In this document: in pieces, positions 44,798 through 52,752 of the stretch
Layout of the letters: each line of letters starts with the position of its first letter
Position numbering within the stretch: position 1 is the stretch's first letter
NCBI GenBank assembly: GCA_017615275.1
Contig: JAGAAO010000017.1
Location: 62,001-126,000 of the forward strand
Source of the DNA: Butyrivibrio sp.
GTDB taxonomy: Bacteria > Bacillota > Clostridia > Lachnospirales > Lachnospiraceae
Direction: 5' to 3'
Length of the DNA: 64,000 nt
The notes under the pieces: model-generated
Seen by the model: only the letters and a program-made list of their open reading frames with translations
The model's database searches: none
Told to the model about the DNA's origin: nothing
Position numbers and translations under genes: made by a program

Positions 44798-45804
44798 TGA
44801 AAAAAAGATGGCCCATTGTGGCGATGATAGTATGCATAGTTTTGATTATGTCTGCTGTCTTATTCTTTTTTAATAACAGAAAAGATAATTCTACGTCTCC
44901 CGAATATGTTTTCCTGTATGCAGAGAACCAGACACCCGGATATCCAACTACATTAGGCGGAGAGAGGTTTGCGGATCTTGTCTACGAGAAGACAAACGGA
45001 AGAATAAAGATAATCGTAAAATGTAACGCCGAACTCGGAAGCGAAGCCGAAGTCATCAATCAGATGAAGTACGGAGGCATAGCTTTTGCGAGAGTTTCGG
45101 TTTCACAGCTTGCTGAGAAAATTCAGCTTATGAACGTTCTTCTTTTACCTTATCTCTACAATGATTCGGATCATATGTGGAGAGTTTTGGAAGGGGAAAT
45201 AGGAGACGAGTTTTTATTAAAGACAAAAGATTATGATCTTGTCGGTCTTTCCTGGTACGATGCCGGTGCCAGAAATTTCTACAGTACCAAGCCGATCACC
45301 TGCGTTGAGGACTGCAAAGGAATGAAAATAAGAGTGCAGGAATCGACGATGATGGCTGATATGGTGTCAGCGCTTGGTGCAACACCTGTTGAGGTAGTTT
45401 ATTCGGAAGTTTACTCAGCTTTTGAGCAGGGAATTGTCGACGGAGCTGAGAATAACTGGCCTTCATATGAGGCTATGAGGCATTACAGAGTAGCCGGATA
45501 TTATACAATAGATGAACATGTAAGAGTTCCCGAGATGCAGATCTGTTCCAAAGTTATATGGGATAAACTCAGTGAAGAAGACCAGAAGATAATAACAGAG
45601 TGCGCAAAGGAATCTTCAATATATGAGAGACAGCTTTGGAAGCAAAGAGAAGCCAGTTCCAGAAAGATTGCCGTTTCATACGGCACGCAGGTGATTACTC
45701 TTTCTCCCGAAGAGAAAAAGAAATTCAGAGAAGCCATGAGTGACGTATATGAGCGGTACAGTGGCAGTTATATGAATATTGTAAGAAGAATACGTGATTA
45801 TTGA
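44797..45804 (+). CDS. Membrane-anchored DctP-like binding protein, probable sensor partner
   Basis: A 335-residue protein of the DctP family (TLGGERFADLVYEKTNGRIKI, CKGMKIRVQESTMMADMVSALGATP, VYSAFEQGIVDGAENN). Unlike the transporter DctP at 39 kb it has no lipobox: a plain N-terminal membrane helix (about 6-24, ending LFFFNNRK) probably remains as an anchor. It is translationally coupled to the YesN regulator (one-base overlap). Known TRAP-associated sensors include DctP-like proteins that signal through a kinase. It is likely the ligand receptor for the kinase two genes upstream. Confidence 0.88.
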   Translation: MKKRWPIVAMIVCIVLIMSAVLFFFNNRKDNSTSPEYVFLYAENQTPGYPTTLGGERFADLVYEKTNGRIKIIVKCNAELGSEAEVINQMKYGGIAFARVSVSQLAEKIQLMNVLLLPYLYNDSDHMWRVLEGEIGDEFLLKTKDYDLVGLSWYDAGARNFYSTKPITCVEDCKGMKIRVQESTMMADMVSALGATPVEVVYSEVYSAFEQGIVDGAENNWPSYEAMRHYRVAGYYTIDEHVRVPEMQICSKVIWDKLSEEDQKIITECAKESSIYERQLWKQREASSRKIAVSYGTQVITLSPEEKKKFREAMSDVYERYSGSYMNIVRRIRDY

Positions 45805-45811
45805 TGCGGTT

Positions 45812-46375
45812 TTATCTGTATGCGATCTTTCCGATGGCTGCGGAGATGCCGAGGAATGCAAATACTATTGCTTCAAGCATGAGATAAGATGTATTTTTTA
45901 AGATATAAAGAAGGACAGATATAGCGGTTGCAAATGCGATCGTTATATTTGTTCTTTTTTTAAATGTTGAATTCTCGGATGCATCAACTTCTCTGTTCGG
46001 ATGATCTACAGGGCCGATAAGAACAATAAAAAGCGCGAAAAAAATAAATATAATAAGTGATGCAGTGAGCGGAAGAGTGAGGTGTTTTATCGCAAGGAGC
46101 GATAACGTAAGAACAAGGCATGAGCCTATGTAACAAGCAAAATAGTTTCTGAAATGAAGTCCGCCTCCGAATGAGCGCATCGGGATAAACAACAAAAAGA
46201 AGAAGAGACAGGGGAGCAACATCTTAAGGAAAAGAGCTATGAATATACTTGTAACGGTGCTCATGAATACTTCAAGAAAGCACAGAAAACCGTACTTGTA
46301 TATTTCATATTCTTTTTCTTCGATGACTCCTCTTTTTAAGATGTAATTTGTCAGCTTTGTTGCCATATGATCCAT
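45812..46375 (-). CDS. agrB: AgrB, autoinducer prepeptide-processing membrane protease
   Basis: A 187-residue membrane protein with about five or six helices. The AgrB catalytic pair is present in SFGGGLHFRNYFACYIGS, His and Cys seven residues apart. AgrB trims the C-terminus of AgrD and forms the thiolactone. It starts 16 bases after the agrA stop on the minus strand, so the two are one operon. It converges with the DctP-like gene with only 7 bases between. Unusually, the AgrD gene is not next to it. Confidence 0.92.
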   Translation of the reverse strand: MDHMATKLTNYILKRGVIEEKEYEIYKYGFLCFLEVFMSTVTSIFIALFLKMLLPCLFFFLLFIPMRSFGGGLHFRNYFACYIGSCLVLTLSLLAIKHLTLPLTASLIIFIFFALFIVLIGPVDHPNREVDASENSTFKKRTNITIAFATAISVLLYILKNTSYLMLEAIVFAFLGISAAIGKIAYR

Positions 46376-46391
46376 TACATATTCCTGTGCC

Positions 46392-47132
46392 TTATTCGGT
46401 ATAATTGTTGTTTCCTACCATTTCGACAAGGCGTTTTCGAACCTCTTTTTGCCTGTTTTCACTGATCTTGAGGCAGAATTCCTTGCCGTCGTAGGTGATT
46501 GTCATGCTGCTGTAGTTCATGCGGCATACATATTTGTAATTTACGAGGTATGACTGATGTATCCTGAAGAAACAATGTCTTGAGCACTCGAGCTCTTTTT
46601 GTATATCGTTCAGTTTGCCGTAAAAAATATCGCTTGTACCGTCGTTAAAGTGTATCGTGATGACGCGGTTTTTGCTCTCGAAGTAAACGATATTGTTTAT
46701 GGATGTCTTTTTTACTTTTCTGTTATAGGTGTACTGGAAATACCCTTCGGCCTTATCTATCTTACTGAGCGCCTGGGAGAAGTATTTTTTGAATATTTTT
46801 TCATCGATCGGTTTGGAAAGAAATCTGAAAGGCTCAACTTCAAACAACTCTTTCAGATAGCTTTCGTAGCTTGAAACATAGATTATAAGAGAATCTCTGT
46901 CTATCGTGCGGATCATACGTGCTGTGGTTATGCCGTCGAGTTCCTTCATCTCTATGTCCATAAAGATTATGCTGTAGCGGTCGCCTTTTATGACGTTGCG
47001 GGCAAGCGGGGTCCCGTCGTAATAGACGTCGATCTCGGGACGAATTCCTCTTGCGAGACATTCGCTGTTTAGAAGCGTTTCAAGTTTTCCTGAAAGCTTT
47101 ATATCATCGTCGCAGATTGCAATTTTTATCAT
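46392..47132 (-). CDS. agrA: AgrA-like response regulator (receiver + LytTR DNA-binding domain)
   Basis: A 246-residue regulator. The receiver has ICDDD, the phospho-acceptor in IIFMDIEMKELDG and KPIDEKIF. The LytTR domain occupies about 135-240 (NNIVYFESKNRVITIHF, FFRIHQSYLVNYKYV). LytTR domains bind direct repeats about two helical turns apart, and two such sites are seen before agrC and agrD. The promoter is TGCTATACT on the minus strand (47219-47211). Confidence 0.93.
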   Translation of the reverse strand: MIKIAICDDDIKLSGKLETLLNSECLARGIRPEIDVYYDGTPLARNVIKGDRYSIIFMDIEMKELDGITTARMIRTIDRDSLIIYVSSYESYLKELFEVEPFRFLSKPIDEKIFKKYFSQALSKIDKAEGYFQYTYNRKVKKTSINNIVYFESKNRVITIHFNDGTSDIFYGKLNDIQKELECSRHCFFRIHQSYLVNYKYVCRMNYSSMTITYDGKEFCLKISENRQKEVRKRLVEMVGNNNYTE

Positions 47133-47210
47133 GTCCTACCTCCGAAAAAATCAAGTAAAAAACTAAGCCGGTTAATAAATGCGCAGGGGCGAAATCATGA
47201 CTGCAAAGGT

Positions 47211-47219
47211 AGTATAGCA
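47211..47219 (-). promoter_or_regulatory. Extended -10 promoter of agrA-agrB
   Basis: On the minus strand TGCTATACT reads as an extended -10, 79 bases from the agrA start. The LytTR-type site at 47251-47278 lies upstream of it and could act on both divergent promoters. Confidence 0.5.
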
Positions 47220-47250
47220 CATTTTTTGAAATCATACAGAAAGGAAATAA

Positions 47251-47310
47251 TTACATGAAAATCCGTAAATATTACATATGGCTAACGCACCCGTATTTTT
47301 ATGCTATTAT
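47251..47310 (+). promoter_or_regulatory. LytTR-type operator and -10 box of agrC
   Basis: Direct half-sites TTACATG (47251) and TTACATA (47272) start 21 bases apart. TATTAT (47305-47310) begins 33 bases after the second half-site. The agrD promoter shows the same spacing. The sequence between half-sites (AAAATCCG) is also shared. This fits activation by AgrA. Confidence 0.8.
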
Positions 47311-47351
47311 TTTGAATAGTGGTTATTAAAGGGAAAGAAGGGGCTTATAAG

Positions 47352-48656
47352 ATGGGAGTGTCAATTTTTTCGGGAGTTTTTTTGGCTTTTTTGCAGGTAG
47401 TGATCATTCAGAAATTTATGGATGTGTTTCTGGGTGAGAAAAATGAAGGTATCATCCATATCGTTGTATGTGCCATGTACTTTACTTTTTTAGCGGTATC
47501 GAATCTTGCAGATATTGTACCGCCGCAGATTCTGATAACGCTGAACATCTTGTCGATATTCGTTTTGGGAATCGTTGACAGAAAGGCTTCGATAAAGAGC
47601 AGTTGCTTTTTCTCCATTTTGATCTGTTCCGTATGGATGTTGGTGGAAGTCGGGTCTGTGATAGTGGTTGAAAAAGCCGGCATAGATATTGTGGCATATC
47701 AGGATGCCGTAAGCTTTGCTTCAAAGCTGATAATGTTTCTTTTGTTTTTGTTGTCACTTAAGTATTGCAAAGGACCCGGATACGGGAATATTCCTTTAAA
47801 ATATTTTTTGATGATTCTGGCTATACCGCTCATCAGTATCTTTTTGATGAATCAGATATTCTTGATCGCAACACATCATGGTGAGTATGATAACTTTGCA
47901 GTTATATCGAGTATTTTTCTCCTAATGATCAATTTTATAATTTTTGAAGTATATACGTGGATGAGCAGAGATGCGGAGCTACGGTCTCTTAATAAGCTGT
48001 ACGGGCAGCAACTTGAACTTTGCAGCAGGCAGGCGGCGGAGCAGGAGCAGCTGTATCTTGAGATAAAAAGAACAAGACATGATATGAAGAGCCATTTGTC
48101 GAGCCTTTTGGGAATGGTTGAAGCAGGAGAGAGCGAAGAGGCTTCAAACTATATAGGCAGGCTTCTGGCGGACGGCGTAGGGAAATCGGGTGAAGAGATA
48201 TCGCGCAGCGGAAATATTGTCATTGATTCTCTTATTAATTACAAATATTCCATTGCACAAAAAGAGGGTATAGCCTTTGAGGCATCTGTATTTGTACCTG
48301 CTTCCATGCCGTTTAAGAGCGAACATCTGGTAATTATTTTGGGAAATCTTCTGGAAAATGCCTTCGATGCATGTAAGAAAGTCCAGCCAAAGGGCAGATT
48401 TATCAAACTTGATATGGGATTTGAAAAGAATATGCTCAATATTTGCATAAAAAACAGTTGTATTTCCGAGAACAGAAGAGATAAACACGGTAATTTTTTC
48501 TCCACCAAACATGACGCGGAACATCACGGAATAGGGCTTGCATCGGTCAAACAAGCGGTTGAAGGATATGACGGAGAGATGGTGATCGATGACAAAGGAA
48601 ATCAGTTCAGTGTTTCTGTTGTAATGTACGGAAACGACATTAATTCCAATACGTAA
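47352..48656 (+). CDS. agrC: AgrC-like sensor histidine kinase (GHKL type)
   Basis: A protein of about 434 residues. The N-terminal ~205 residues have six membrane helices, the site of peptide recognition in AgrC. The kinase part has the phospho-acceptor region IKRTRHDMKSHLSSLLGM and a GHKL ATPase with NLLENAFDAC and HHGIGLASVKQAV. ATG 47352 is chosen because GAAGGGG lies about 10 bases upstream. It is divergent from agrA-agrB and followed by agrD, with an operator repeated before each. Confidence 0.9.
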   Translation: MGVSIFSGVFLAFLQVVIIQKFMDVFLGEKNEGIIHIVVCAMYFTFLAVSNLADIVPPQILITLNILSIFVLGIVDRKASIKSSCFFSILICSVWMLVEVGSVIVVEKAGIDIVAYQDAVSFASKLIMFLLFLLSLKYCKGPGYGNIPLKYFLMILAIPLISIFLMNQIFLIATHHGEYDNFAVISSIFLLMINFIIFEVYTWMSRDAELRSLNKLYGQQLELCSRQAAEQEQLYLEIKRTRHDMKSHLSSLLGMVEAGESEEASNYIGRLLADGVGKSGEEISRSGNIVIDSLINYKYSIAQKEGIAFEASVFVPASMPFKSEHLVIILGNLLENAFDACKKVQPKGRFIKLDMGFEKNMLNICIKNSCISENRRDKHGNFFSTKHDAEHHGIGLASVKQAVEGYDGEMVIDDKGNQFSVSVVMYGNDINSNT

Positions 48657-48659
48657 AAA

Positions 48660-48719
48660 TTACATGAAAATCCGATATTTTTACATGCAATCTTTTTTTA
48701 TTTCAAATAGACGTATAAT
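48660..48719 (+). promoter_or_regulatory. LytTR-type operator and -10 box of agrD
   Basis: Direct half-sites TTACATG (48660) and TTACATG (48681) start 21 bases apart, and TATAAT (48714-48719) begins 33 bases after the second. The geometry and the AAAATCCG between half-sites equal those at agrC. The first half-site starts 4 bases after the agrC stop. Confidence 0.85.
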
Positions 48720-48753
48720 ACTTATAGCGTTTAAAATAAGGAGGGTATTTGAA

Positions 48754-48891
48754 ATGAAGAAAGAGAGCGTTATTGTGGCGAAAGTTCTGAAAGAAGTTTC
48801 GCGCAAGGCAGTTCAGGCAGGAGCGGACAGCAGATGTATGTTTGTTTTGCATCAGCCTAAGATGCCTTCTGGTATTAAGAAAATGAAATAA
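48754..48891 (+). CDS. agrD: AgrD, cyclic lactone autoinducer prepeptide (45 aa)
   Basis: ATG 48754 follows AAGGAGGG. The 45 residues have the AgrD plan: a basic amphipathic N-terminus (MKKESVIVAKVLKEVSRKAV), a short core around SRCMFVLHQPKMP and a charged tail ending IKKMK. The QPKMP stretch after the core is typical of Lachnospiraceae cyclic lactone autoinducers. By analogy with C-x4 rings, the thiolactone would join Cys28 to Leu32 (CMFVL); this is inferred. A longer reading from 48664 overlaps the operator and is rejected. It has its own promoter and a strong terminator. Confidence 0.9.
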   Translation: MKKESVIVAKVLKEVSRKAVQAGADSRCMFVLHQPKMPSGIKKMK

Positions 48892-48901
48892 TCATAAGAA
48901 A

Positions 48902-48932
48902 ACCCGGCACAGAAACTGTGCCGGGTCGTTTT
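48902..48932. terminator. Bidirectional terminator between agrD and the proline-rich membrane protein gene
   Basis: ACCCGGCACAG / CTGTGCCGGGT (48902-48912 with 48916-48926) has a 3-base loop. TTTTTT follows on plus and TTTTCTTA on minus. It serves agrD and the convergent gene ending at 48936. Confidence 0.92.
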
Positions 48933-48935
48933 TTA

Positions 48936-50714
48936 TTATTTCTTCAATAACCAGTCGTATCTTTCGATGTCGATATCAAAAACAGTATTTTTGCTATCGG
49001 CAATATCAATTCTGATGCTCTGTCTGTTGGTATAGTCATCTTCATCGGTGCCATTTAAGAAGATTTCATAGTTGTTGTATTTCTCTTCATATTTATAGTC
49101 TGTAATCTTCTTGTCCTTAAGTGTTTTATCAAGCTCATCCTTTGACATTCCGCGCTTGATTCCTCCGGGAAGAGTGAAATCAAAGTCATCGCTGAATCCT
49201 GAAGCAGATATAGATACAACGATTGAATTTTCAAGTGTAACCGCGCTGTCAAGAGGATTCAATGCTTCAACGAAAATACGATAATTACCGTTTTCAAGAG
49301 TTACAAGAGCTGAATGCTTTGAAGGGATAGCATCTATTCTGTCTCTGTTCTTCCAACCGTTTTTAGCCAATTCACTATATGGAACGGGCACATTATATAC
49401 AACGCCGTTGATAGAAACATTACCTGATAATATATCGTCTCCGAGTTTTGTAGGAGCCTGGTATAAGCTGAGGTATTCGGGAGTCTCGGTGCTTACTTCG
49501 GGCTGCTCAAAATCTTCAGGAGCTTTCTTGTTGCGCATAGTAACGCTGGTCAAAATTTCATTTTCAAAAGAATAAACAGTTGAGAGGTTAAACTCATCAT
49601 CGTCGCTTCCTCTGTATGTGTAGGTTATTGTATTGTCTCTTGTTGATGTTGAGTTGGGTTCTCCGAGTACATCTTTAACTTCGTCGGGAGTGGTTTTCTG
49701 CAATGTGAACTGATCGTTGCAGAATTTCACTTCAGCACCTGTTCTTTTTACAAATGAATCGGAAATACTTACATCGGCGATCATACATTCGGAAACGGGT
49801 CTTGCATCTATTGAATGATTGATCACAAACATAGATACAGTTGAATCTCCTTTTCCGGAGTATGTCATCGAAATGATCTCAGTCTGATCTTTATTGATCT
49901 TTACATCTGCATCTTCGGGATCTCTGTACTTCCATCCGTTGTCAAGGAACTCGTTGATATCAACGGGAAGAGTGTACTGTTTGCCGTCTACGCTGAAATT
50001 GGAAATGTTAGTTTCTCCGCTGACAGGAGCAGCTTTCGAGGTTTTATCATCATCTTCCTCGGGTTCTTCTTCCGGCTCTTCCTCGGGTTCTTCTTCGGGC
50101 TCTACATCCTCTACGATCTCTTTATCAGGTTCATAATCATCTTTGGAACTCTTTGAACCCATGCCGAATAATACCGCTACAATAGCGATAAGTGCTACAG
50201 CAGCAACAACGATGATTATGATCTGTGTTGTGCTGAGACCCTTTTTGGGAGCCTGTCCGGGGAATGTACCGAACTGATTACCTGCAGGCTGACCAAAAGG
50301 TGGCTGACCGGGCTGATTTCCCATAGGCTGACCGAAAGGCTGACCGGGCTGATTTCCCATGGGCTGACCGAAAGGCTGACCGGGCTGGTTGCCTGCGGGC
50401 TGGCCAAAAGGTGCCTGACCGGGCTGATTTCCTGCGGGTTTACCAAAAGGCTGACCCGGCTGATTTCCTGTGGGCTGACCAAAGGGCTGTCCGGGCTTAT
50501 TACCTGTAGGCTCTCCAAAAAGATTAGTGTTCTGGTTGCCTATAGGTTGTCCGGGCTGTTTGTTTGCAGGCGGTACAGGCTGGCTGAATGTGTTGCCTGC
50601 CGGCTGCTGATTCATATTGTTCTGCCCAACAGGCTGCTGGGGGTTGGGCGCTGACGTCGGGGTATTGTCAGTAATTGGTTGTCCTGTAATAGGATCAAAT
50701 TTTCTTTCACTCAT
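48936..50714 (-). CDS. Single-pass membrane protein with Gly/Pro/Gln-rich cytoplasmic repeats and duplicated extracellular domain
   Basis: A 592-residue protein. Residues 1-165 are low-complexity, dominated by [11 protein letters not shown] units. A membrane helix (about 172-195, [19 protein letters not shown]) follows, then an acidic stretch of [10 protein letters not shown]. The outer part contains two copies of one domain (about 230-390 and 430-592), each with the pattern V-x-G-x-x-Y-x-x-P-V then NGWK(Y/N)RD. I do not know this domain's function. The layout (disordered inside, single helix, duplicated outer domains) is common in Lachnospiraceae surface proteins. The start lies 18 bases from a good TGTGGAGG on the minus strand. 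Confidence 0.85.
   Translation of the reverse strand: MSERKFDPITGQPITDNTPTSAPNPQQPVGQNNMNQQPAGNTFSQPVPPANKQPGQPIGNQNTNLFGEPTGNKPGQPFGQPTGNQPGQPFGKPAGNQPGQAPFGQPAGNQPGQPFGQPMGNQPGQPFGQPMGNQPGQPPFGQPAGNQFGTFPGQAPKKGLSTTQIIIIVVAAVALIAIVAVLFGMGSKSSKDDYEPDKEIVEDVEPEEEPEEEPEEEPEEDDDKTSKAAPVSGETNISNFSVDGKQYTLPVDINEFLDNGWKYRDPEDADVKINKDQTEIISMTYSGKGDSTVSMFVINHSIDARPVSECMIADVSISDSFVKRTGAEVKFCNDQFTLQKTTPDEVKDVLGEPNSTSTRDNTITYTYRGSDDDEFNLSTVYSFENEILTSVTMRNKKAPEDFEQPEVSTETPEYLSLYQAPTKLGDDILSGNVSINGVVYNVPVPYSELAKNGWKNRDRIDAIPSKHSALVTLENGNYRIFVEALNPLDSAVTLENSIVVSISASGFSDDFDFTLPGGIKRGMSKDELDKTLKDKKITDYKYEEKYNNYEIFLNGTDEDDYTNRQSIRIDIADSKNTVFDIDIERYDWLLKK
50216..50520 (-). repeat. In-frame [17 protein letters not shown] tandem repeats
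   Basis: Units of about 33 bases (with some 36-base PPFGQ variants) repeat about eight times in the N-terminal coding region of the membrane protein gene. They are nearly identical at DNA level, suggesting recent expansion. Confidence 0.85.
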
Positions 50715-50832
50715 TTTTTAGTGTCCTCCACACTACAAATTAATATATATGATATTTTATTGTATTGTTATCGAAATGTAAATATTTATTAACAAAAAAT
50801 AAAAAACTACAATTCGAAAATTTCGCGAAATG

Positions 50833-50841
50833 TGGTATAGT
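50833..50841 (+). promoter_or_regulatory. Extended -10 promoter of dtd
   Basis: TGGTATAGT (TGN plus TATAGT) lies 25 bases upstream of the ATG at 50867. A TTTCGCGAAA palindrome (50821-50830) just before it could be an operator. Confidence 0.5.
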
Positions 50842-50866
50842 AATTATATTTGGGAGGAAAAATAAG

Positions 50867-51301
50867 ATGAGAGTTGTTATAACGCGAGTAACATCGGCGT
50901 CTGTCACCATTGATGGGACGTGTGTTTCAGAAATAGAGCAGGGGTTTCTTGTACTCCTTGGTGTACATAAAGATGATACGGAGGAAAAAGCTGTAAAGAT
51001 TGCCGATAAGATATGCGGGCTGCGAATCTTTGAGGATGAGAACGGCAAAATGAACGTCAATCCTAAAGATGCGGGCGCAGAACTTCTTATTGTCAGCCAA
51101 TTCACGCTTTACGCGGATTGCAGTTCCAGAAGACCGGGATTTTCCGATGCCGGAAGGCCGGAGATGTCGAAACCGCTATATGAAAAGGTGGTTTCTGAAT
51201 GCAGAAATCGCGGATTTGTCGTTAAAACCGGGGAATTCGGGGCAGATATGAAAGTTGCTTCGATTAACGACGGACCTGTGACGATAGTTATCGATTTATA
51301 A
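50867..51301 (+). CDS. dtd: D-aminoacyl-tRNA deacylase
   Basis: A 144-residue protein of usual DTD length. Diagnostic motifs are [16 protein letters not shown] near residue 77 and the C-terminal NDGPVTI with the Gly-cisPro gatekeeper. It removes D-amino acids mischarged onto tRNA. The ATG at 50867 with GGGAGG upstream gives [17 protein letters not shown], the standard N-terminus; an upstream reading to 50765 is rejected. Confidence 0.95.
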   Translation: MRVVITRVTSASVTIDGTCVSEIEQGFLVLLGVHKDDTEEKAVKIADKICGLRIFEDENGKMNVNPKDAGAELLIVSQFTLYADCSSRRPGFSDAGRPEMSKPLYEKVVSECRNRGFVVKTGEFGADMKVASINDGPVTIVIDL

Positions 51302-51332
51302 TAAACGGCAAATGAATTTGCCGTTTATTATA
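51297..51332 (+). terminator. Terminator of dtd
   Basis: A 16-bp perfect stem (51297-51312 with 51317-51332) and a TGAA loop overlap the stop codon. No long T-run follows, so strength is uncertain. Confidence 0.65.
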
Positions 51333-51348
51333 AATCAAGTGATACGCA

Positions 51349-51415
51349 CGGATTTTGTAATGAAAATGCCACTTTCAGTGGCCAAAATCCGGCGCAGCAA
51401 ACGACAGCCGTTTGC
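51349..51415 (+). other. Structured leader before the zinc-ribbon protein gene
   Basis: Stem A is CGGATTTTG/CAAAATCCG (51349-51357 with 51383-51391). Inside it, stacked directly on its 3' side, is GCCACT/AGTGGC (51368-51373 with 51377-51382), leaving a 10-base bulge. Stem C is GCAAACG/CGTTTGC (51397-51403 with 51409-51415). The ribosome site follows 8 bases later. It matches no riboswitch class I know. Confidence 0.6.
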
Positions 51416-51436
51416 TATTAAAAAGGAGGAATAAAA

Positions 51437-51784
51437 ATGTTTATTATCTATGGAACAAAAGCGTTCAGGAAGGATCTAGGGTATACCAATAAGGTATATC
51501 ATTGCAACAATTGCAATAATAACAATCAGCAATTGATTCTTCGAAACAGAAAGTTTTTTACATTGTACTGGATCCCGCTTATTCCGTTCTCATCAAAGTA
51601 TTACGTATCTTGCCCTGTATGCGGCGCCGGTTATGAGATCAGAAAGGCTGACGCTATGAGCAGCATGGCACAGATAGTGGATGTGCAGGCTCAACCGCAG
51701 GTACAGGCACAGATACAGGATCGTGCAAATACGACATATCTGAACGGAAGCCCTATTGATACAAGCAACTCCGGCAATATGTAA
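51437..51784 (+). CDS. Zinc-ribbon protein
   Basis: A 115-residue protein. Two CxxC knuckles (CNNC near residue 24 and CPVC near 59) flank a strand-rich stretch with FFTLYWIPLIPFSSKYY, the pattern of the zinc-ribbon_15 family. The C-terminal third is Gln/Ala-rich and probably disordered. The function is unknown. It has an AAAGGAGG site and a structured leader, and is followed 17 bases later by the HD gene. Confidence 0.8.
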   Translation: MFIIYGTKAFRKDLGYTNKVYHCNNCNNNNQQLILRNRKFFTLYWIPLIPFSSKYYVSCPVCGAGYEIRKADAMSSMAQIVDVQAQPQVQAQIQDRANTTYLNGSPIDTSNSGNM

Positions 51785-51801
51785 GGAGATAAATTGATAA
51801 T

Positions 51802-52443
51802 ATGAGTATGGAACCTAATACAGAATCAAATATGGAAACAAAAGAAGCAATCTATGACTGGGAACATATGAGGACATTCGTAAAGACCAGTGCAAAGAAT
51901 TTCAAGCTCGAGAATACTTTGAAAGCAATAGATTATGCAATTGCCGCGCATGAGGGACAGACCAGAAAGAAGTCGGATGTTCCTTATATCTATCATCCTC
52001 TTAATCTGGCGTGCCATGCGCTTTCGATGGGGATAAAAGATGATGCGATAATTGCGGCGTGCCTGCTTCATGATGTCGTAGAGGATTGCGAAAGAGGCGT
52101 AGACGAACTTCCGGTAGATGATGAGACCAAAAAGATCGTAGAACTTCTTACATGTGAAGATACAACAGATGAAAATCGAAAAGAGATTCTTGATGCATAT
52201 TATGATGCTATTGAAAAGAATCCGAAGGCTGCCCTTATCAAATGTATGGACAGATGCAATAATCTTACCACCATGTCATGGGGGCTTAGACGTGAGCGAA
52301 TCTTCAGAATGATCAGAGAGACGGAAGAGTATTTCCCGCGACTTATAAAGACAATAAAATGTACCGTTGAATACAACAATGCGGCGTGGCTCCTTAAATA
52401 TCATATTGAGAGCATGCTGGACATATATAAGAGATTGCTTTGA
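51802..52443 (+). CDS. HD-domain phosphohydrolase, RelA/SpoT hydrolase-like
   Basis: A 213-residue protein that looks like a stand-alone HD hydrolase of the SpoT/MESH1 kind. It has an N-terminal AIAAHEGQTRKKSDVPYIYHPL, then ACLLHDVVED carrying the HD pair and later KCMDRCNNLTTM. No synthetase or TGS domain follows. It could hydrolyse (p)ppGpp or another nucleotide; this is inferred. Confidence 0.85.
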   Translation: MSMEPNTESNMETKEAIYDWEHMRTFVKTSAKNFKLENTLKAIDYAIAAHEGQTRKKSDVPYIYHPLNLACHALSMGIKDDAIIAACLLHDVVEDCERGVDELPVDDETKKIVELLTCEDTTDENRKEILDAYYDAIEKNPKAALIKCMDRCNNLTTMSWGLRRERIFRMIRETEEYFPRLIKTIKCTVEYNNAAWLLKYHIESMLDIYKRLL

Positions 52444-52752
52444 ATCTTAACATATGTCAATGCAAACAATGCGGCATTGTTGTAAAGTTTTTATCGGAAA
52501 AAGGAAATCGAATAGAACACAGGAATATTATTGGAGCACAAAAAATGCAACGATAATCTGATACATACAGCATAAGACCCCTATGCATAAATGTTCTTCA
52601 TCCCATCCATCAAAATAGAAGAGCAGATAACTTTTTTGGTAGAAGATAAGTGTATATGTTGCGGCCCCGTGCGCCAATAATTATCCCGTCTTTTCGATTC
52701 GCTTCGGAAGCGGAATGACTTTAAGGCATAGTCAGTATACGATCCGAATAAT
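52444..52752. other. Non-coding gap with possible decayed Cys-rich fragments
   Basis: No gene with a start, ribosome site and plausible product was found in these 309 bases. One plus-strand frame after 52450 reads CQCKQCGIVVKFL and another near 52650 reads CICCGPV, both resembling zinc-knuckle fragments. Each is short and lacks a start. They may be remains of a small zinc protein. Confidence 0.35.

Noticed and set aside
48664..48891. A 75-residue reading of the AgrD frame from 48664
   Set aside because: It would begin inside the LytTR operator and upstream of the -10 box. The ATG at 48754 has the ribosome site and gives a normal-length AgrD.
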